NCBI RefSeq assembly: GCF_009857915.1
Contig: NZ_WWCM01000012.1
Location: 1-64,000, forward strand
DNA from: Duganella qianjiadongensis
GTDB lineage: Bacteria > Pseudomonadota > Gammaproteobacteria > Burkholderiales > Burkholderiaceae_D
DNA length: 64,000 nucleotides
Direction of reading: 5' to 3'
A program made the translations under genes and the position numbers. Below, one piece after another: positions 37,119 to 45,167 of the stretch (position 1 is the first letter of the stretch; the number at the start of each line of letters is the position of its first letter). The notes beneath the pieces are model-generated. The model saw nothing but the letters and a program-made list of their open reading frames with translations, ran no database searches and had not been told where the DNA came from.

Positions 37119-38927
37119 ATGTCCTCAATGCGTACTCACTACTGCGGCCTCACTACCGAAGCGCTGCTTGGCCAAACTGTCAGCCTGTGCGGCTGGGTAC
37201 ACCGTCGCCGTGACCACGGTGGCGTGATCTTCATCGACCTGCGCGACCGCGAAGGTCTGGTGCAGGTGGTGTGCAATCCGGAACAGGCCGAAGTATTCAA
37301 GGTTGCCGAAGCCGTGCGTAGCGAGTTCTGCCTGCGCGTCACCGGCGTGGTCAAAGACCGTCTGGCCGGCACCGTCAATAACAACCTGAAGTCGGGCAAG
37401 ATCGAAGTGATCTGCTCGCAACTGGAAGTGCTGAACGCCTCCGTGCCAGTGCCGTTCCAGCTGGACGACGACAATCTGTCGGAAACCACCCGTCTGACCC
37501 ACCGCGTGCTGGACCTGCGCCGTCCGCAGATGCAGAACAATCTGCGCCTGCGCTACAAAGTGTCGATGGAAGTGCGCAAGTATCTGGATGAACTGGGCTT
37601 CATCGATATCGAAACCCCGATGCTGACCAAGTCGACGCCAGAAGGCGCGCGCGACTATCTGGTGCCATCGCGTGTGAACGCCGGTAACTTCTTCGCGCTG
37701 CCGCAGTCGCCACAGCTGTTCAAACAGCTGCTGATGGTGGCTAACTTCGACCGCTACTACCAGATCACCAAGTGCTTCCGCGACGAAGACCTGCGCGCTG
37801 ACCGTCAGCCGGAATTCACCCAGATCGACTGCGAAACCTCGTTCCTGACCGAACAGGAAATCCGCGATCTGTTCGAAGATATGATCCGTAAAGTGTTCAA
37901 GAACACCATGGACGTCGAGCTGCCTAACCCCTTCCCGGTGATGGACTACGCCGAAGCCATGGGCAGCTACGGTTCGGACAAGCCTGACATGCGCGTGAAA
38001 CTGAAGTTCACCGATCTGACCGAGGTGATGAAAGACGTCGACTTCAAAGTCTTCTCCGGTGCTGCCAACATGCCTAACGGCCGTGTGGTCGGTCTGCGCG
38101 TACCGAAGGGCGGCGACATGCCACGTTCGGAAATCGATGCCTACACCCAGTTCGTCGCCATTTACGGCGCCAAGGGTCTGGCCTACATCAAGGTCAACGA
38201 GAAAGCCAAAGGCCGTGACGGTCTGCAATCGCCTATCGTGAAAAACCTGCACGACGCCGCTCTGGCCAAGGTGCTGGAACTGACCGGCGCAGAAGACGGC
38301 GACCTGATCTTCTTCGGTGCGGATAAAGCCAAAGTCGTCAACGATGCCATCGGCGCGCTGCGCGTGAAGATCGGCCACTCGGACTTCGGCAAGAAAGCCG
38401 GCCTGTTCGACGACGTCTGGTCGCCGCTGTGGGTGATCGACTTCCCGATGTTCGAATACGACGAAGAATCGGATCGCTGGACCGCGACCCACCACCCGTT
38501 CACGGCACCGAAAGACGGCCACGAAGACATGCTGGAAACCAATCCGGGCGCCTGCATCGCCAAGGCCTACGATATGGTGCTGAACGGCTGGGAACTGGGC
38601 GGCGGTTCTATCCGTATCCACCGCGAAGAAGTGCAGTCGAAAGTGTTCCGCGCACTGAAGATCGACGCTGACGAAGCCCGCCTGAAATTCGGCTTCCTGC
38701 TCGACGCCCTGCAGTACGGCGCGCCGCCGCACGGTGGTCTGGCCTTCGGTCTGGACCGTATCGTCACGCTGATGACCAAGTCCGATTCCATCCGTGACGT
38801 GATCGCCTTCCCGAAAACCCAGCGTGCCCAGTGTCTGCTGACCCAGGCGCCGTCGGAAGTGGACGAGAAGCAGCTGCGCGAACTGCACATCCGTCTGCGC
38901 GCCACCGAGCCGAAAGTCGCTGGCTAA
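37119..38927 (+). CDS. aspS: Aspartyl-tRNA synthetase
   Basis: A 602-residue class IIb synthetase charging tRNA-Asp. The OB-fold anticodon domain is at ~1-110 ([23 protein letters not shown]). Class II motif 2 reads [23 protein letters not shown], a GAD domain is inserted at ~300-420, and motif 3 is [10 protein letters not shown]. The length is that of the bacterial type. Whether it also charges tRNA-Asn depends on GatCAB and AsnRS elsewhere in the genome. Codons are strongly biased, as for a highly expressed gene. A terminator follows directly. Confidence 0.98.
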   Translation: MSSMRTHYCGLTTEALLGQTVSLCGWVHRRRDHGGVIFIDLRDREGLVQVVCNPEQAEVFKVAEAVRSEFCLRVTGVVKDRLAGTVNNNLKSGKIEVICSQLEVLNASVPVPFQLDDDNLSETTRLTHRVLDLRRPQMQNNLRLRYKVSMEVRKYLDELGFIDIETPMLTKSTPEGARDYLVPSRVNAGNFFALPQSPQLFKQLLMVANFDRYYQITKCFRDEDLRADRQPEFTQIDCETSFLTEQEIRDLFEDMIRKVFKNTMDVELPNPFPVMDYAEAMGSYGSDKPDMRVKLKFTDLTEVMKDVDFKVFSGAANMPNGRVVGLRVPKGGDMPRSEIDAYTQFVAIYGAKGLAYIKVNEKAKGRDGLQSPIVKNLHDAALAKVLELTGAEDGDLIFFGADKAKVVNDAIGALRVKIGHSDFGKKAGLFDDVWSPLWVIDFPMFEYDEESDRWTATHHPFTAPKDGHEDMLETNPGACIAKAYDMVLNGWELGGGSIRIHREEVQSKVFRALKIDADEARLKFGFLLDALQYGAPPHGGLAFGLDRIVTLMTKSDSIRDVIAFPKTQRAQCLLTQAPSEVDEKQLRELHIRLRATEPKVAG

Positions 38928-38942
38928 GTCTGTCGTCTCAGG

Positions 38943-38969
38943 AAAAGGCGCTGCGGCGCCTTTTCTTTT
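38943..38969 (+). terminator. Rho-independent terminator after aspS
   Basis: AAAAGGCGC and GCGCCTTTT pair across TGCG and lead into CTTTTA. The structure ends just before the nudB start. Confidence 0.85.
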
Positions 38970-38981
38970 ATGATGTCGAGC

Positions 38982-39443
38982 ATGCCTTACAAAATACCCG
39001 AATCAGTGCTGGTGGTGATCCACACGGCCGACCTGCAAGTGCTGCTGATCGAGCGGGCCGACAAGCCCGGCTTCTGGCAGTCCGTTACGGGTTCGCTGGA
39101 CGCCGTGGACGAGCCTTTACTGGCTGCCGCCACTCGCGAATTATTCGAAGAGACGGGCATCGTAGCCGATGGCCGGCAGATCGTGCTGCGCGACTGGCAG
39201 CTGTCCAACATCTACACCATCTATCCCGTCTGGCGCCACCGCTATGCACCGGGCGTGACGGAAAACACCGAGCACGTCTTCAGCGTGCAGGTGCCGCGCG
39301 AAATCGAGGTCAAACTGGCCCCGCGCGAACACACCAACCACCTCTGGCTGCCGTATCTGGCAGCGGCCGACCGCTGCTTCTCCGCATCCAATGCAGAGGC
39401 CATACTCCAGCTGAAAGAGCAGACGGCTGCCATGCCGCGCTGA
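38982..39443 (+). CDS. nudB: Dihydroneopterin triphosphate diphosphatase
   Basis: A 153-residue Nudix hydrolase; NudB removes pyrophosphate from dihydroneopterin triphosphate in folate synthesis. The sequence RADKPGFWQSVTGSLD and the Nudix box ending TRELFEETGI are NudB-like. The box has one extra residue between the Gly and the first Glu compared with the classical pattern. ATG 38982 (MPYKIPESVLVVIH) aligns with known N-termini; ATGs at 38970/38973 abut the aspS terminator and are less likely. Confidence 0.9.
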   Translation: MPYKIPESVLVVIHTADLQVLLIERADKPGFWQSVTGSLDAVDEPLLAAATRELFEETGIVADGRQIVLRDWQLSNIYTIYPVWRHRYAPGVTENTEHVFSVQVPREIEVKLAPREHTNHLWLPYLAAADRCFSASNAEAILQLKEQTAAMPR

Positions 39444-39549
39444 AACAGGATAGGCCAGCGCGGTCTGGATAGCTTTGCTGATCCGTCGCAAATGGACTGT
39501 GCACCTTCGCTCGTACAGTTGGGCGTTGTACGACGATCTGGTGTGTGCT

Positions 39550-39789
39550 ATGCCACAACTGTTACGGGAAAAGGGCTACCGATTTTTCTTTTACAGCAAC
39601 GAAGTGGGCGAGCCACCTCACGTGCATGTCAGCCTGAATCGGAGTACTGCCAAGTTCTGGTTGGAAAGCGTGACTTTGGTTAGGCACGCACACTTTACCC
39701 CTCTGGAATTACGTGAAATTGAGCGTATCATTGCGAGGCACAAGCTGGAATTTCTGAGGAGGTGGGATGAACACTTTTACGATAGTTGA
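39550..39789 (+). CDS. DUF4160 protein
   Basis: A 79-residue protein matching DUF4160: MPQLLREKGYRFFFYSNE, then GEPPHVHVSLNRSTAKFWLE and a C-terminal helix ending RRWDEHFYDS. The start ATG is placed by family alignment; the frame is open further upstream. It overlaps the following DUF2442 gene by 23 bases. DUF4160/DUF2442 pairs recur across bacterial genomes and have been regarded as toxin-antitoxin-like, but I know of no established activity. Composition is less GC-rich than neighbouring genes, which suggests a recent arrival. Confidence 0.85.
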   Translation: MPQLLREKGYRFFFYSNEVGEPPHVHVSLNRSTAKFWLESVTLVRHAHFTPLELREIERIIARHKLEFLRRWDEHFYDS

Positions 39790-40015
39790 GCGCATACAGC
39801 ATGCTTCGATCAGTGCCACCGACCTGACGGTTACGCTGGCTGATGGTCGGCAGATCAGTACGCCATTGTCATGGTATCCGCGCTTGGCAGGCGCCAGCCG
39901 CGAGCAGCTAGATCAATGGGAAATCATCGGCGATGGGGAAGGGCTGCACTGGCCCCTGTGTGACGAAGACCTCAGTCTGGCCGGTATGCTGCGTGGGGTG
40001 CGGGCTCAGGCTTAG
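39767..40015 (+). CDS. DUF2442 protein
   Basis: An 82-residue protein with the DUF2442 signature: LTVTLADGRQISTPLSWYPRL, then WEIIGDGEGLHWPLCDEDLSLAGML. A strong AGGAGG ribosome site precedes the ATG, inside the end of the DUF4160 gene, so this product may be made in excess over its partner, as expected for an antitoxin or chaperone. That reading is inference. Confidence 0.88.
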   Translation: MNTFTIVERIQHASISATDLTVTLADGRQISTPLSWYPRLAGASREQLDQWEIIGDGEGLHWPLCDEDLSLAGMLRGVRAQA

Positions 40016-40097
40016 GCTGCATTTTCCGGATTGTTCACGCCCGCAATATGTGCGGCGACATACGCCGCAGCTGCGGACTCAGGGTTAGAATAAGCCT

Positions 40098-40913
40098 ATG
40101 AGAATCCGCGTAGCTACTTACAATATCCACAAGGGTGTGTCGGCCATACGCAGCGAGCCGCGCGTGCTGGCACTCAAGCAGGCGATCGGCCTGTTCGATG
40201 CCGATGTCGTTTTTTTGCAAGAGGTGCAGGGCCAGCACGATCGCAAGGCGGCAAAATACGGCGCCGAACATCTGGGCCGCAAGCATTGGCCTGCTGCGGC
40301 GCAGCACGAGTATTTTGCCGGTGAATCGCGCCATGCCCATAGCGCCTATGGCATGAATGCCGTGTACGACCATGGCCACCATGGCAATGCGCTGCTCAGT
40401 GCCTTCCCCATCGCCAACAGCAGCAATCATGACGTGTCCGATCACGCTTACGAGCAGCGCGGCATCCTGCATTGCGTGCTGGACACGGCGCGCGGCCCCG
40501 TGCATTGCTATGTGGTGCACTTCGGTCTGTTCGAAGCGGGACGGCGACGCCAGACCCAGGCGCTGATTGCCGCCGTGCGCGAATCGGCGCCCGATGGTGA
40601 ACCGGTGATCATCGCCGGCGACTTCAACGACTGGCGCAACAGCCTCAGCGCCGAACTGCGCAATGCGCTGGGCGTGCGCGAAGCGTTCGACGAAATCGGC
40701 AGCAATTCCACCCTCGATGAACTGGTGCGCACCTTGCGCCGCAAGCAAAGCGCCCATCCGGCCCGCACCTTTCCGGCAGCATTACCGTTTTTCCGCCTGG
40801 ACCGCATCTATGTGCGCGGTTTTCATGTGGAGGCGGCGCAGGTGCTGCACGGCAGCCTGTGGGCCAGGCTGTCCGACCACGCGCCCATCGTGGCCAATCT
40901 GACGCTGACCTGA
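40098..40913 (+). CDS. Endonuclease/exonuclease/phosphatase family protein (YbhP-like)
   Basis: A 271-residue EEP-fold enzyme. Visible metal and catalytic motifs are VATYNIHKG, FLQEVQGQ, GDFNDWRN, LDRIYVRG and LSDHAPIVANL. In E. coli the related ybhP precedes clsB (ybhO), and the same order is kept here with only four bases between the genes. This suggests a linked role in phospholipid metabolism, but the substrate is unproven. There is no signal peptide. Confidence 0.9.
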   Translation: MRIRVATYNIHKGVSAIRSEPRVLALKQAIGLFDADVVFLQEVQGQHDRKAAKYGAEHLGRKHWPAAAQHEYFAGESRHAHSAYGMNAVYDHGHHGNALLSAFPIANSSNHDVSDHAYEQRGILHCVLDTARGPVHCYVVHFGLFEAGRRRQTQALIAAVRESAPDGEPVIIAGDFNDWRNSLSAELRNALGVREAFDEIGSNSTLDELVRTLRRKQSAHPARTFPAALPFFRLDRIYVRGFHVEAAQVLHGSLWARLSDHAPIVANLTLT

Positions 40914-40917
40914 GCCT

Positions 40918-42081
40918 ATGCCCACCGTCAACTTCGTTGCGGACAACGACGTGCGGCTGCTGCACACGGGCGCCGAGTTTTTCCCTGCGCTGCTGGCCGC
41001 CATCGATAGCGCGCAATACGAAATCTATTTCGAAACCTATATCTTTGCCGATGATGTGACAGGGCGGGCCATGCTGGCCGCGCTGGCCCAAGCCTCGCGC
41101 CGCGGCGTGCAGGTGCGCATGATCACCGACTGGTGGGGCACCGGGCGCAGCCGCATCGCCCAGATGCACGCCGAGCTGCTAGAAGCCGGGGTGGAGCACC
41201 GTATCTTCAATCCCTGGTTCAAGCGGGGCGTGACGCGCACCCACCGCAAGCTGTGCGTGGTGGACCAGTCGCAAGCGTTTGTGGGCGGCATCAACGTAGT
41301 CGATGATCTGCATTGTGACCATGACAGTACCCTCAGTCTGGCCGCGCCGCGCTGGGATTTTGCCGTACAGGTGATCGGCCCGCTGGTGGGCACCATCCAC
41401 ATGGAAATGCAGAGCCAGTGGCTGCGGTTGGGAAAAATGGGCCTGATCCGCCGGCTGGAGCTGTACCGCGACCTGCGCAAGGTGCAGAAGCAGGCCGTGC
41501 AGAACATGGTGCAGGCCGGTTTCGTGGTGCGCGATAATCTGCGCAACCGCCGCACCATCCAGCGCGCCTATCTGCAGGCGCTGGGGCAGGCGCGCCGAAG
41601 CGTGCTGCTGGCCAATCCGTATTTTGCGCCCGGCGCCAAATTCCGCCGCGCGCTGGCCGCTGCCGCCGAGCGCGGCGTGCAGGTGACGCTACTGATCGGC
41701 GTGGGCGAATTCTGGCTGCAGGATGCGGTGGCCCATTCCTTCTATCCCAAGCTGCTGGCAGCGGGCGTGACGGTGGTGGAATACCGCAAGACCCAGCTGC
41801 ACGCCAAAGTGGCGGTGATCGACGATGACTGGGCCACGGTGGGCTCCAGCAATGTGGACGGACTCAGCCTGTTCCTGAATCAGGAAGCCAATGTGGTGAT
41901 CAAGGATGCTGCTTTTGCCAGCAGCCTGCGCCAGCACATCGAGGCGGCCGTGGGCGAGGGCGTGGTGATCCATACCAGCGATTTCGAGCACGTGGGGCGC
42001 TGGCGCCGGCTCGGCTACGAACTCGCTTATTTTGCATACAAGATGATCATGCGCATAGTCGCAGTAGGGAAATACGCGTGA
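40918..42081 (+). CDS. clsB: Cardiolipin synthase ClsB-type
   Basis: A 387-residue phospholipase-D-family enzyme. Two HKD motifs are present: HRKLCVVDQSQAFVGGINV (~residue 107) and HAKVAVIDDDWATVGSSNVD (~residue 297). ClsB makes cardiolipin from phosphatidylglycerol. It lacks the N-terminal membrane segments of ClsA, consistent with ClsB. The upstream YbhP-like gene supports the call. Its stop overlaps the hslR GTG start (GTGA). Confidence 0.92.
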   Translation: MPTVNFVADNDVRLLHTGAEFFPALLAAIDSAQYEIYFETYIFADDVTGRAMLAALAQASRRGVQVRMITDWWGTGRSRIAQMHAELLEAGVEHRIFNPWFKRGVTRTHRKLCVVDQSQAFVGGINVVDDLHCDHDSTLSLAAPRWDFAVQVIGPLVGTIHMEMQSQWLRLGKMGLIRRLELYRDLRKVQKQAVQNMVQAGFVVRDNLRNRRTIQRAYLQALGQARRSVLLANPYFAPGAKFRRALAAAAERGVQVTLLIGVGEFWLQDAVAHSFYPKLLAAGVTVVEYRKTQLHAKVAVIDDDWATVGSSNVDGLSLFLNQEANVVIKDAAFASSLRQHIEAAVGEGVVIHTSDFEHVGRWRRLGYELAYFAYKMIMRIVAVGKYA

Positions 42082-42455
42082 ATGACAATGGCAGTGTGAG
42101 ACTGGATAAATGGCTGTGGGCGGCGCGCTTTTTCAAAACCCGTTCGCTGGCTACCGATGCCGTTGATAGCGGCAAGGTCAAACTGGGCGGCGAAAAGGTC
42201 AAACCGGCCCGTGCCGTGCGCGTCGGCGATGTGCTGGACATCGACAATGGCTCGGACCGCTGGGAAGTGGACGTGATGAACCTGTCCGAAACGCGCGGCC
42301 CCGCCCCCGTGGCGCGCAATCTGTACGAAGAAACCGATGCCAGCGTGACGCGGCGGGCCGAAGTGGCCGAACACCGCCGGCTCTACCGCGAGCCCGGCGC
42401 CGATATCAAGGGCCGTCCCACCAAGCGCGACCGTCGCCAGCTGGGCAAGCTATAG
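42078..42455 (+). CDS. hslR: Hsp15-like S4-domain RNA-binding protein
   Basis: A 125-residue protein with an N-terminal S4 domain (VRLDKWLWAARFFKTRSLATDAVDSGKVKLGG) and a basic C-terminus. Hsp15 binds free 50S subunits carrying a stalled nascent chain and aids recycling after heat shock. The start is GTG at 42078; no ATG is in frame nearby. It overlaps clsB by four bases. The short hairpin AGCACGTTCGTGCT spans its stop codon without a T-tract. Confidence 0.93.
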   Translation: MNDNGSVRLDKWLWAARFFKTRSLATDAVDSGKVKLGGEKVKPARAVRVGDVLDIDNGSDRWEVDVMNLSETRGPAPVARNLYEETDASVTRRAEVAEHRRLYREPGADIKGRPTKRDRRQLGKL

Positions 42456-42514
42456 CACGTTCGTGCTGAATTTGCTGCGTCGCATCAATAGAACCACACC
42501 TCTAACGGTACTGT

Positions 42515-42543
42515 TTGACATTTACCCCTCGGTAGATAATAGT
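42515..42543 (+). promoter_or_regulatory. Promoter candidate for the TetR-family gene
   Basis: A perfect TTGACA (42515-42520) is followed at 16-17 bases by the weak TAATAG/AATAGT, or at 14 bases by GATAAT. It lies in a 200-base AT-rich spacer before the TetR gene, in which nothing else was recognised. Confidence 0.35.
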
Positions 42544-42659
42544 ACGAGCGTTCGCAATTCTTTCACACGGAGTAAATTTAACTAGCGCAGAATGCTGTTT
42601 CTTCTCCTAGATTAATTTTTACCTTGGGACGTAATCTTATTAATACCTCAACTAAATTT

Positions 42660-43280
42660 ATGCGCAAAGGTGAGCTGACACGGGCTGCAATTCTGGACGT
42701 GGCACTGGATCTGGCCAGCCGCGATGGCCTGGAAGGGCTGACCATCGGGTTGCTCGCGGATAAGATGAACATGAGCAAGTCCGGGGTGTTTGCCCACTTC
42801 GGTTCCCGTGAAGATTTGCAGCTGGAAGTGCTGAAGCTGTATCACCACCGCTTCGAACAGGAAGTGTTCTTCCCCAGTGTGAAGGAGCCACGCGGTATCC
42901 AGCGTCTGCAATCGATGTTCGCCCGCTGGGTGAAACGGGTCAGCGTGGAAGTGGCTTCCGGTTGTATCTATATCAGTGGCGCGGTCGAATACGACGACCG
43001 TCCGGGCCCTATCCGCGAAGAGCTGATGGCCATGGTCGGTGCGTGGCAGGGCGCGCTGTTGCGCTGCGTGAAGCAGGCAGTCGAATGCGGCGATCTGAAA
43101 GCCGATACCGACCCGCAGCAGCTGGTATATGAAATGTACGGCCTGATACTGGCCCTGCACCACGATGCGCGTTTCCTGCGTATCCCGGGCAGTCTGGCAC
43201 GGGCCGGCATCGGTTTTGAACGCCTGTTAGGGTCGTATCGCAATCCGCAATCACCGGCAGCGGTGGTCGCACAGCACTAA
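42660..43280 (+). CDS. TetR-family regulator, probably of the beta-oxidation genes
   Basis: A 206-residue dimeric repressor-type protein. The HTH is at ~20-52 (LTIGLLADKMNMSKSGVFAHFGSREDLQLEVL), followed by a helical ligand-binding domain with the TetR_C-type motif SGCIYISGAVEYDDRPGPIREEL. ATG 42660 begins MRKGELTRAAILDVAL, the usual start. The acyl-CoA dehydrogenase gene begins 78 bases downstream on the same strand, with a palindrome between, so a fatty-acyl-CoA responsive role is inferred. Confidence 0.9.
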   Translation: MRKGELTRAAILDVALDLASRDGLEGLTIGLLADKMNMSKSGVFAHFGSREDLQLEVLKLYHHRFEQEVFFPSVKEPRGIQRLQSMFARWVKRVSVEVASGCIYISGAVEYDDRPGPIREELMAMVGAWQGALLRCVKQAVECGDLKADTDPQQLVYEMYGLILALHHDARFLRIPGSLARAGIGFERLLGSYRNPQSPAAVVAQH

Positions 43281-43322
43281 AGCGCAGCATTAATCGCAGC
43301 AAAAACACGCTCACCATTTAAA

Positions 43323-43341
43323 TTTCGTAGTCACTACAAAA
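43323..43341. promoter_or_regulatory. Palindromic operator candidate before the beta-oxidation genes
   Basis: TTTcGTAGTcACTACaAAA is a 19-base dyad with an 11-base perfect core (43327-43337). It lies 17 bases before the acyl-CoA dehydrogenase ATG, just after the TetR gene. Its size and symmetry suit a TetR-type dimer. Confidence 0.45.
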
Positions 43342-43358
43342 GTCATCAGGAGAAAATC

Positions 43359-45149
43359 ATGGGTCAATACGTCGCACCAATCCGGGATATGCAATTCGTT
43401 CTGCACGAGTTCCTGAACGTGGGTGAAGAACTGAAAGCATTGCCGGACTACGCAGAAGTTGATGCCGACATCATCAACCAGGTGCTGGAAGAAGGCGGCA
43501 AATTCACCTCGGAAGTACTGTTCCCGCTGAACCACTCGGGCGACCGCGAAGGCTGCAAGCACGACGCTGTTACCAAGACCGTGACCACCCCGAAAGGCTT
43601 CAAGGAAGCCTATCAGCAGTACGTCGAAGGCGGCTGGGCTGCACTGGCCTGCGATCCCGAATACGGCGGCCAGGGCCTGCCAGTAGTGCTGAACAATTCG
43701 TTCTACGAAATGCTGAACTCGGCCAACCAGGCATGGACCATGTACCCTGGTCTGTCGCACGGCGCCTACGAGTGCCTGAAAGAACACGGCACCGACGAAC
43801 AGAAAAAAATCTACCTGCCTAAACTGGTATCGGGCGAATGGACCGGCACCATGTGCCTGACCGAGCCACACTGCGGCACCGATCTGGGCCTGCTGCGCAC
43901 CAAGGCGATTCCGCAGGCTGACGGTTCGTGGGACATCACCGGCGCCAAGATCTTCATCTCGGCCGGCGAACACGATATGTCGGAAAACATCCTGCACCTG
44001 GTGCTGGCCCGCGTACCGGACGCACCGGAAGGCTCGAAAGGCATCTCGCTGTTCCTGGTGCCTAAATACCTGCCGAAAGCCGACGGTTCTATCGGCGAGC
44101 GCAACCCGATCACCTGCGGCGCGATCGAAGAAAAAATGGGCATCCACGGTAACTCGACCTGCCAGATGAATCTGGACGGCGCCAAGGGCTGGATCATCGG
44201 CCAGCCGAACAAAGGCCTGAACGCCATGTTCGTGTTCATGAACGCGGCCCGTCTGGGCGTAGGCATGCAGTCGCTGGGTCTGACCGAAGTGGCTTACCAG
44301 AACGCGCTGGTGTACGCCAAAGACCGTATCCAGATGCGCTCCCTGTCGGGCGTTAAAGCACCGGACAAGGCAGCTGACCCTATCATCGTGCACCCGGACG
44401 TACGCCGCATGCTGCTGACCGGTAAAGCCTACGCCGAAGGCGCCCGTGCTTTCACCTCCTACGTGGCACTGCAGATCGACCGCGAACTGCACCACCCTGA
44501 CGAAGAAGTGCGTAAAGAAGCTGCCGACGAAGTGGCGCTGCTGACCCCTATCGTCAAAGCCTTCATCACCGACAACGCCTGGATCGCTACCTCGGAAGCC
44601 ATGCAGGTGTACGGCGGCCACGGCTACATCTCGGAGTGGGGCATGGAGCAGTACGTGCGTGACGCCCGTATCAACCTGATTTACGAAGGCACCAACACCA
44701 TCCAGTCGCTCGACCTGCTGGGTCGTAAGATCCTGGGCGACAACGGCGCCAAGCTGCGTAAATTCGGCGAGAAAATCAAAGCCTTCGTGGAAGACAACGG
44801 TACCGATGAAGCCATGAGCGAATTCGTTACCCCGCTGGGCGACCTGGGCGACAAGGTCACCAAGCTGACCATGGAAATCGGCATGAAAGCCTTCCAGAAT
44901 CCGGACGAAGTCGGTGCTGCCTGCGTGCCTTACCTGCGCGTCGTCGGCCACATGGTGTACAGCTACTTCTTCGCTCAAATGGCGAAGATCGCGCTGGCCA
45001 AACAAGACAGCGGCGACAACTTCTACAAAGCCAAGCTGGCGACCGCACGCTTCTACTTCGCCCGTCTGCAACCAGAAACTGCAACCCTGATCCGTCAGGC
45101 CCGTTCGGGTTCGGCCAACCTGATGGCCCTCGACGCTGACCTGTTCTAA
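43359..45149 (+). CDS. Acyl-CoA dehydrogenase (600-residue class)
   Basis: A 596-residue FAD-dependent acyl-CoA dehydrogenase, larger than the 380-residue classical type because of N- and C-terminal extensions. This class includes DmdC-like and long-chain enzymes. Motifs are MCLTEPHCGTDLGLLRTKA (FAD/substrate), GIHGNSTCQMNLDGAKGWIIG, and YGGHGYISEWGMEQYVRDARINLIYEGTN with the catalytic-region Glu. AGGAG precedes the ATG. Codons are strongly biased toward those of highly expressed genes. It heads an operon with fadB-like, thioesterase and thiolase genes. Chain-length preference is unknown. Confidence 0.95.
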   Translation: MGQYVAPIRDMQFVLHEFLNVGEELKALPDYAEVDADIINQVLEEGGKFTSEVLFPLNHSGDREGCKHDAVTKTVTTPKGFKEAYQQYVEGGWAALACDPEYGGQGLPVVLNNSFYEMLNSANQAWTMYPGLSHGAYECLKEHGTDEQKKIYLPKLVSGEWTGTMCLTEPHCGTDLGLLRTKAIPQADGSWDITGAKIFISAGEHDMSENILHLVLARVPDAPEGSKGISLFLVPKYLPKADGSIGERNPITCGAIEEKMGIHGNSTCQMNLDGAKGWIIGQPNKGLNAMFVFMNAARLGVGMQSLGLTEVAYQNALVYAKDRIQMRSLSGVKAPDKAADPIIVHPDVRRMLLTGKAYAEGARAFTSYVALQIDRELHHPDEEVRKEAADEVALLTPIVKAFITDNAWIATSEAMQVYGGHGYISEWGMEQYVRDARINLIYEGTNTIQSLDLLGRKILGDNGAKLRKFGEKIKAFVEDNGTDEAMSEFVTPLGDLGDKVTKLTMEIGMKAFQNPDEVGAACVPYLRVVGHMVYSYFFAQMAKIALAKQDSGDNFYKAKLATARFYFARLQPETATLIRQARSGSANLMALDADLF

Positions 45150-45167
45150 GCAACTTAAGGATACGAC

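Noticed and set aside
39444..39549. Upstream extension of the DUF4160 frame to 39475
   Set aside because: The family starts at MPQLLREKGYRFFF. The added residues do not resemble the family and cross a likely promoter region.
42454..42467. AGCACG-TT-CGTGCT hairpin at the hslR stop as a terminator
   Set aside because: The stem is perfect but short with a two-base loop and no T-tract follows, so it is not listed as a terminator.
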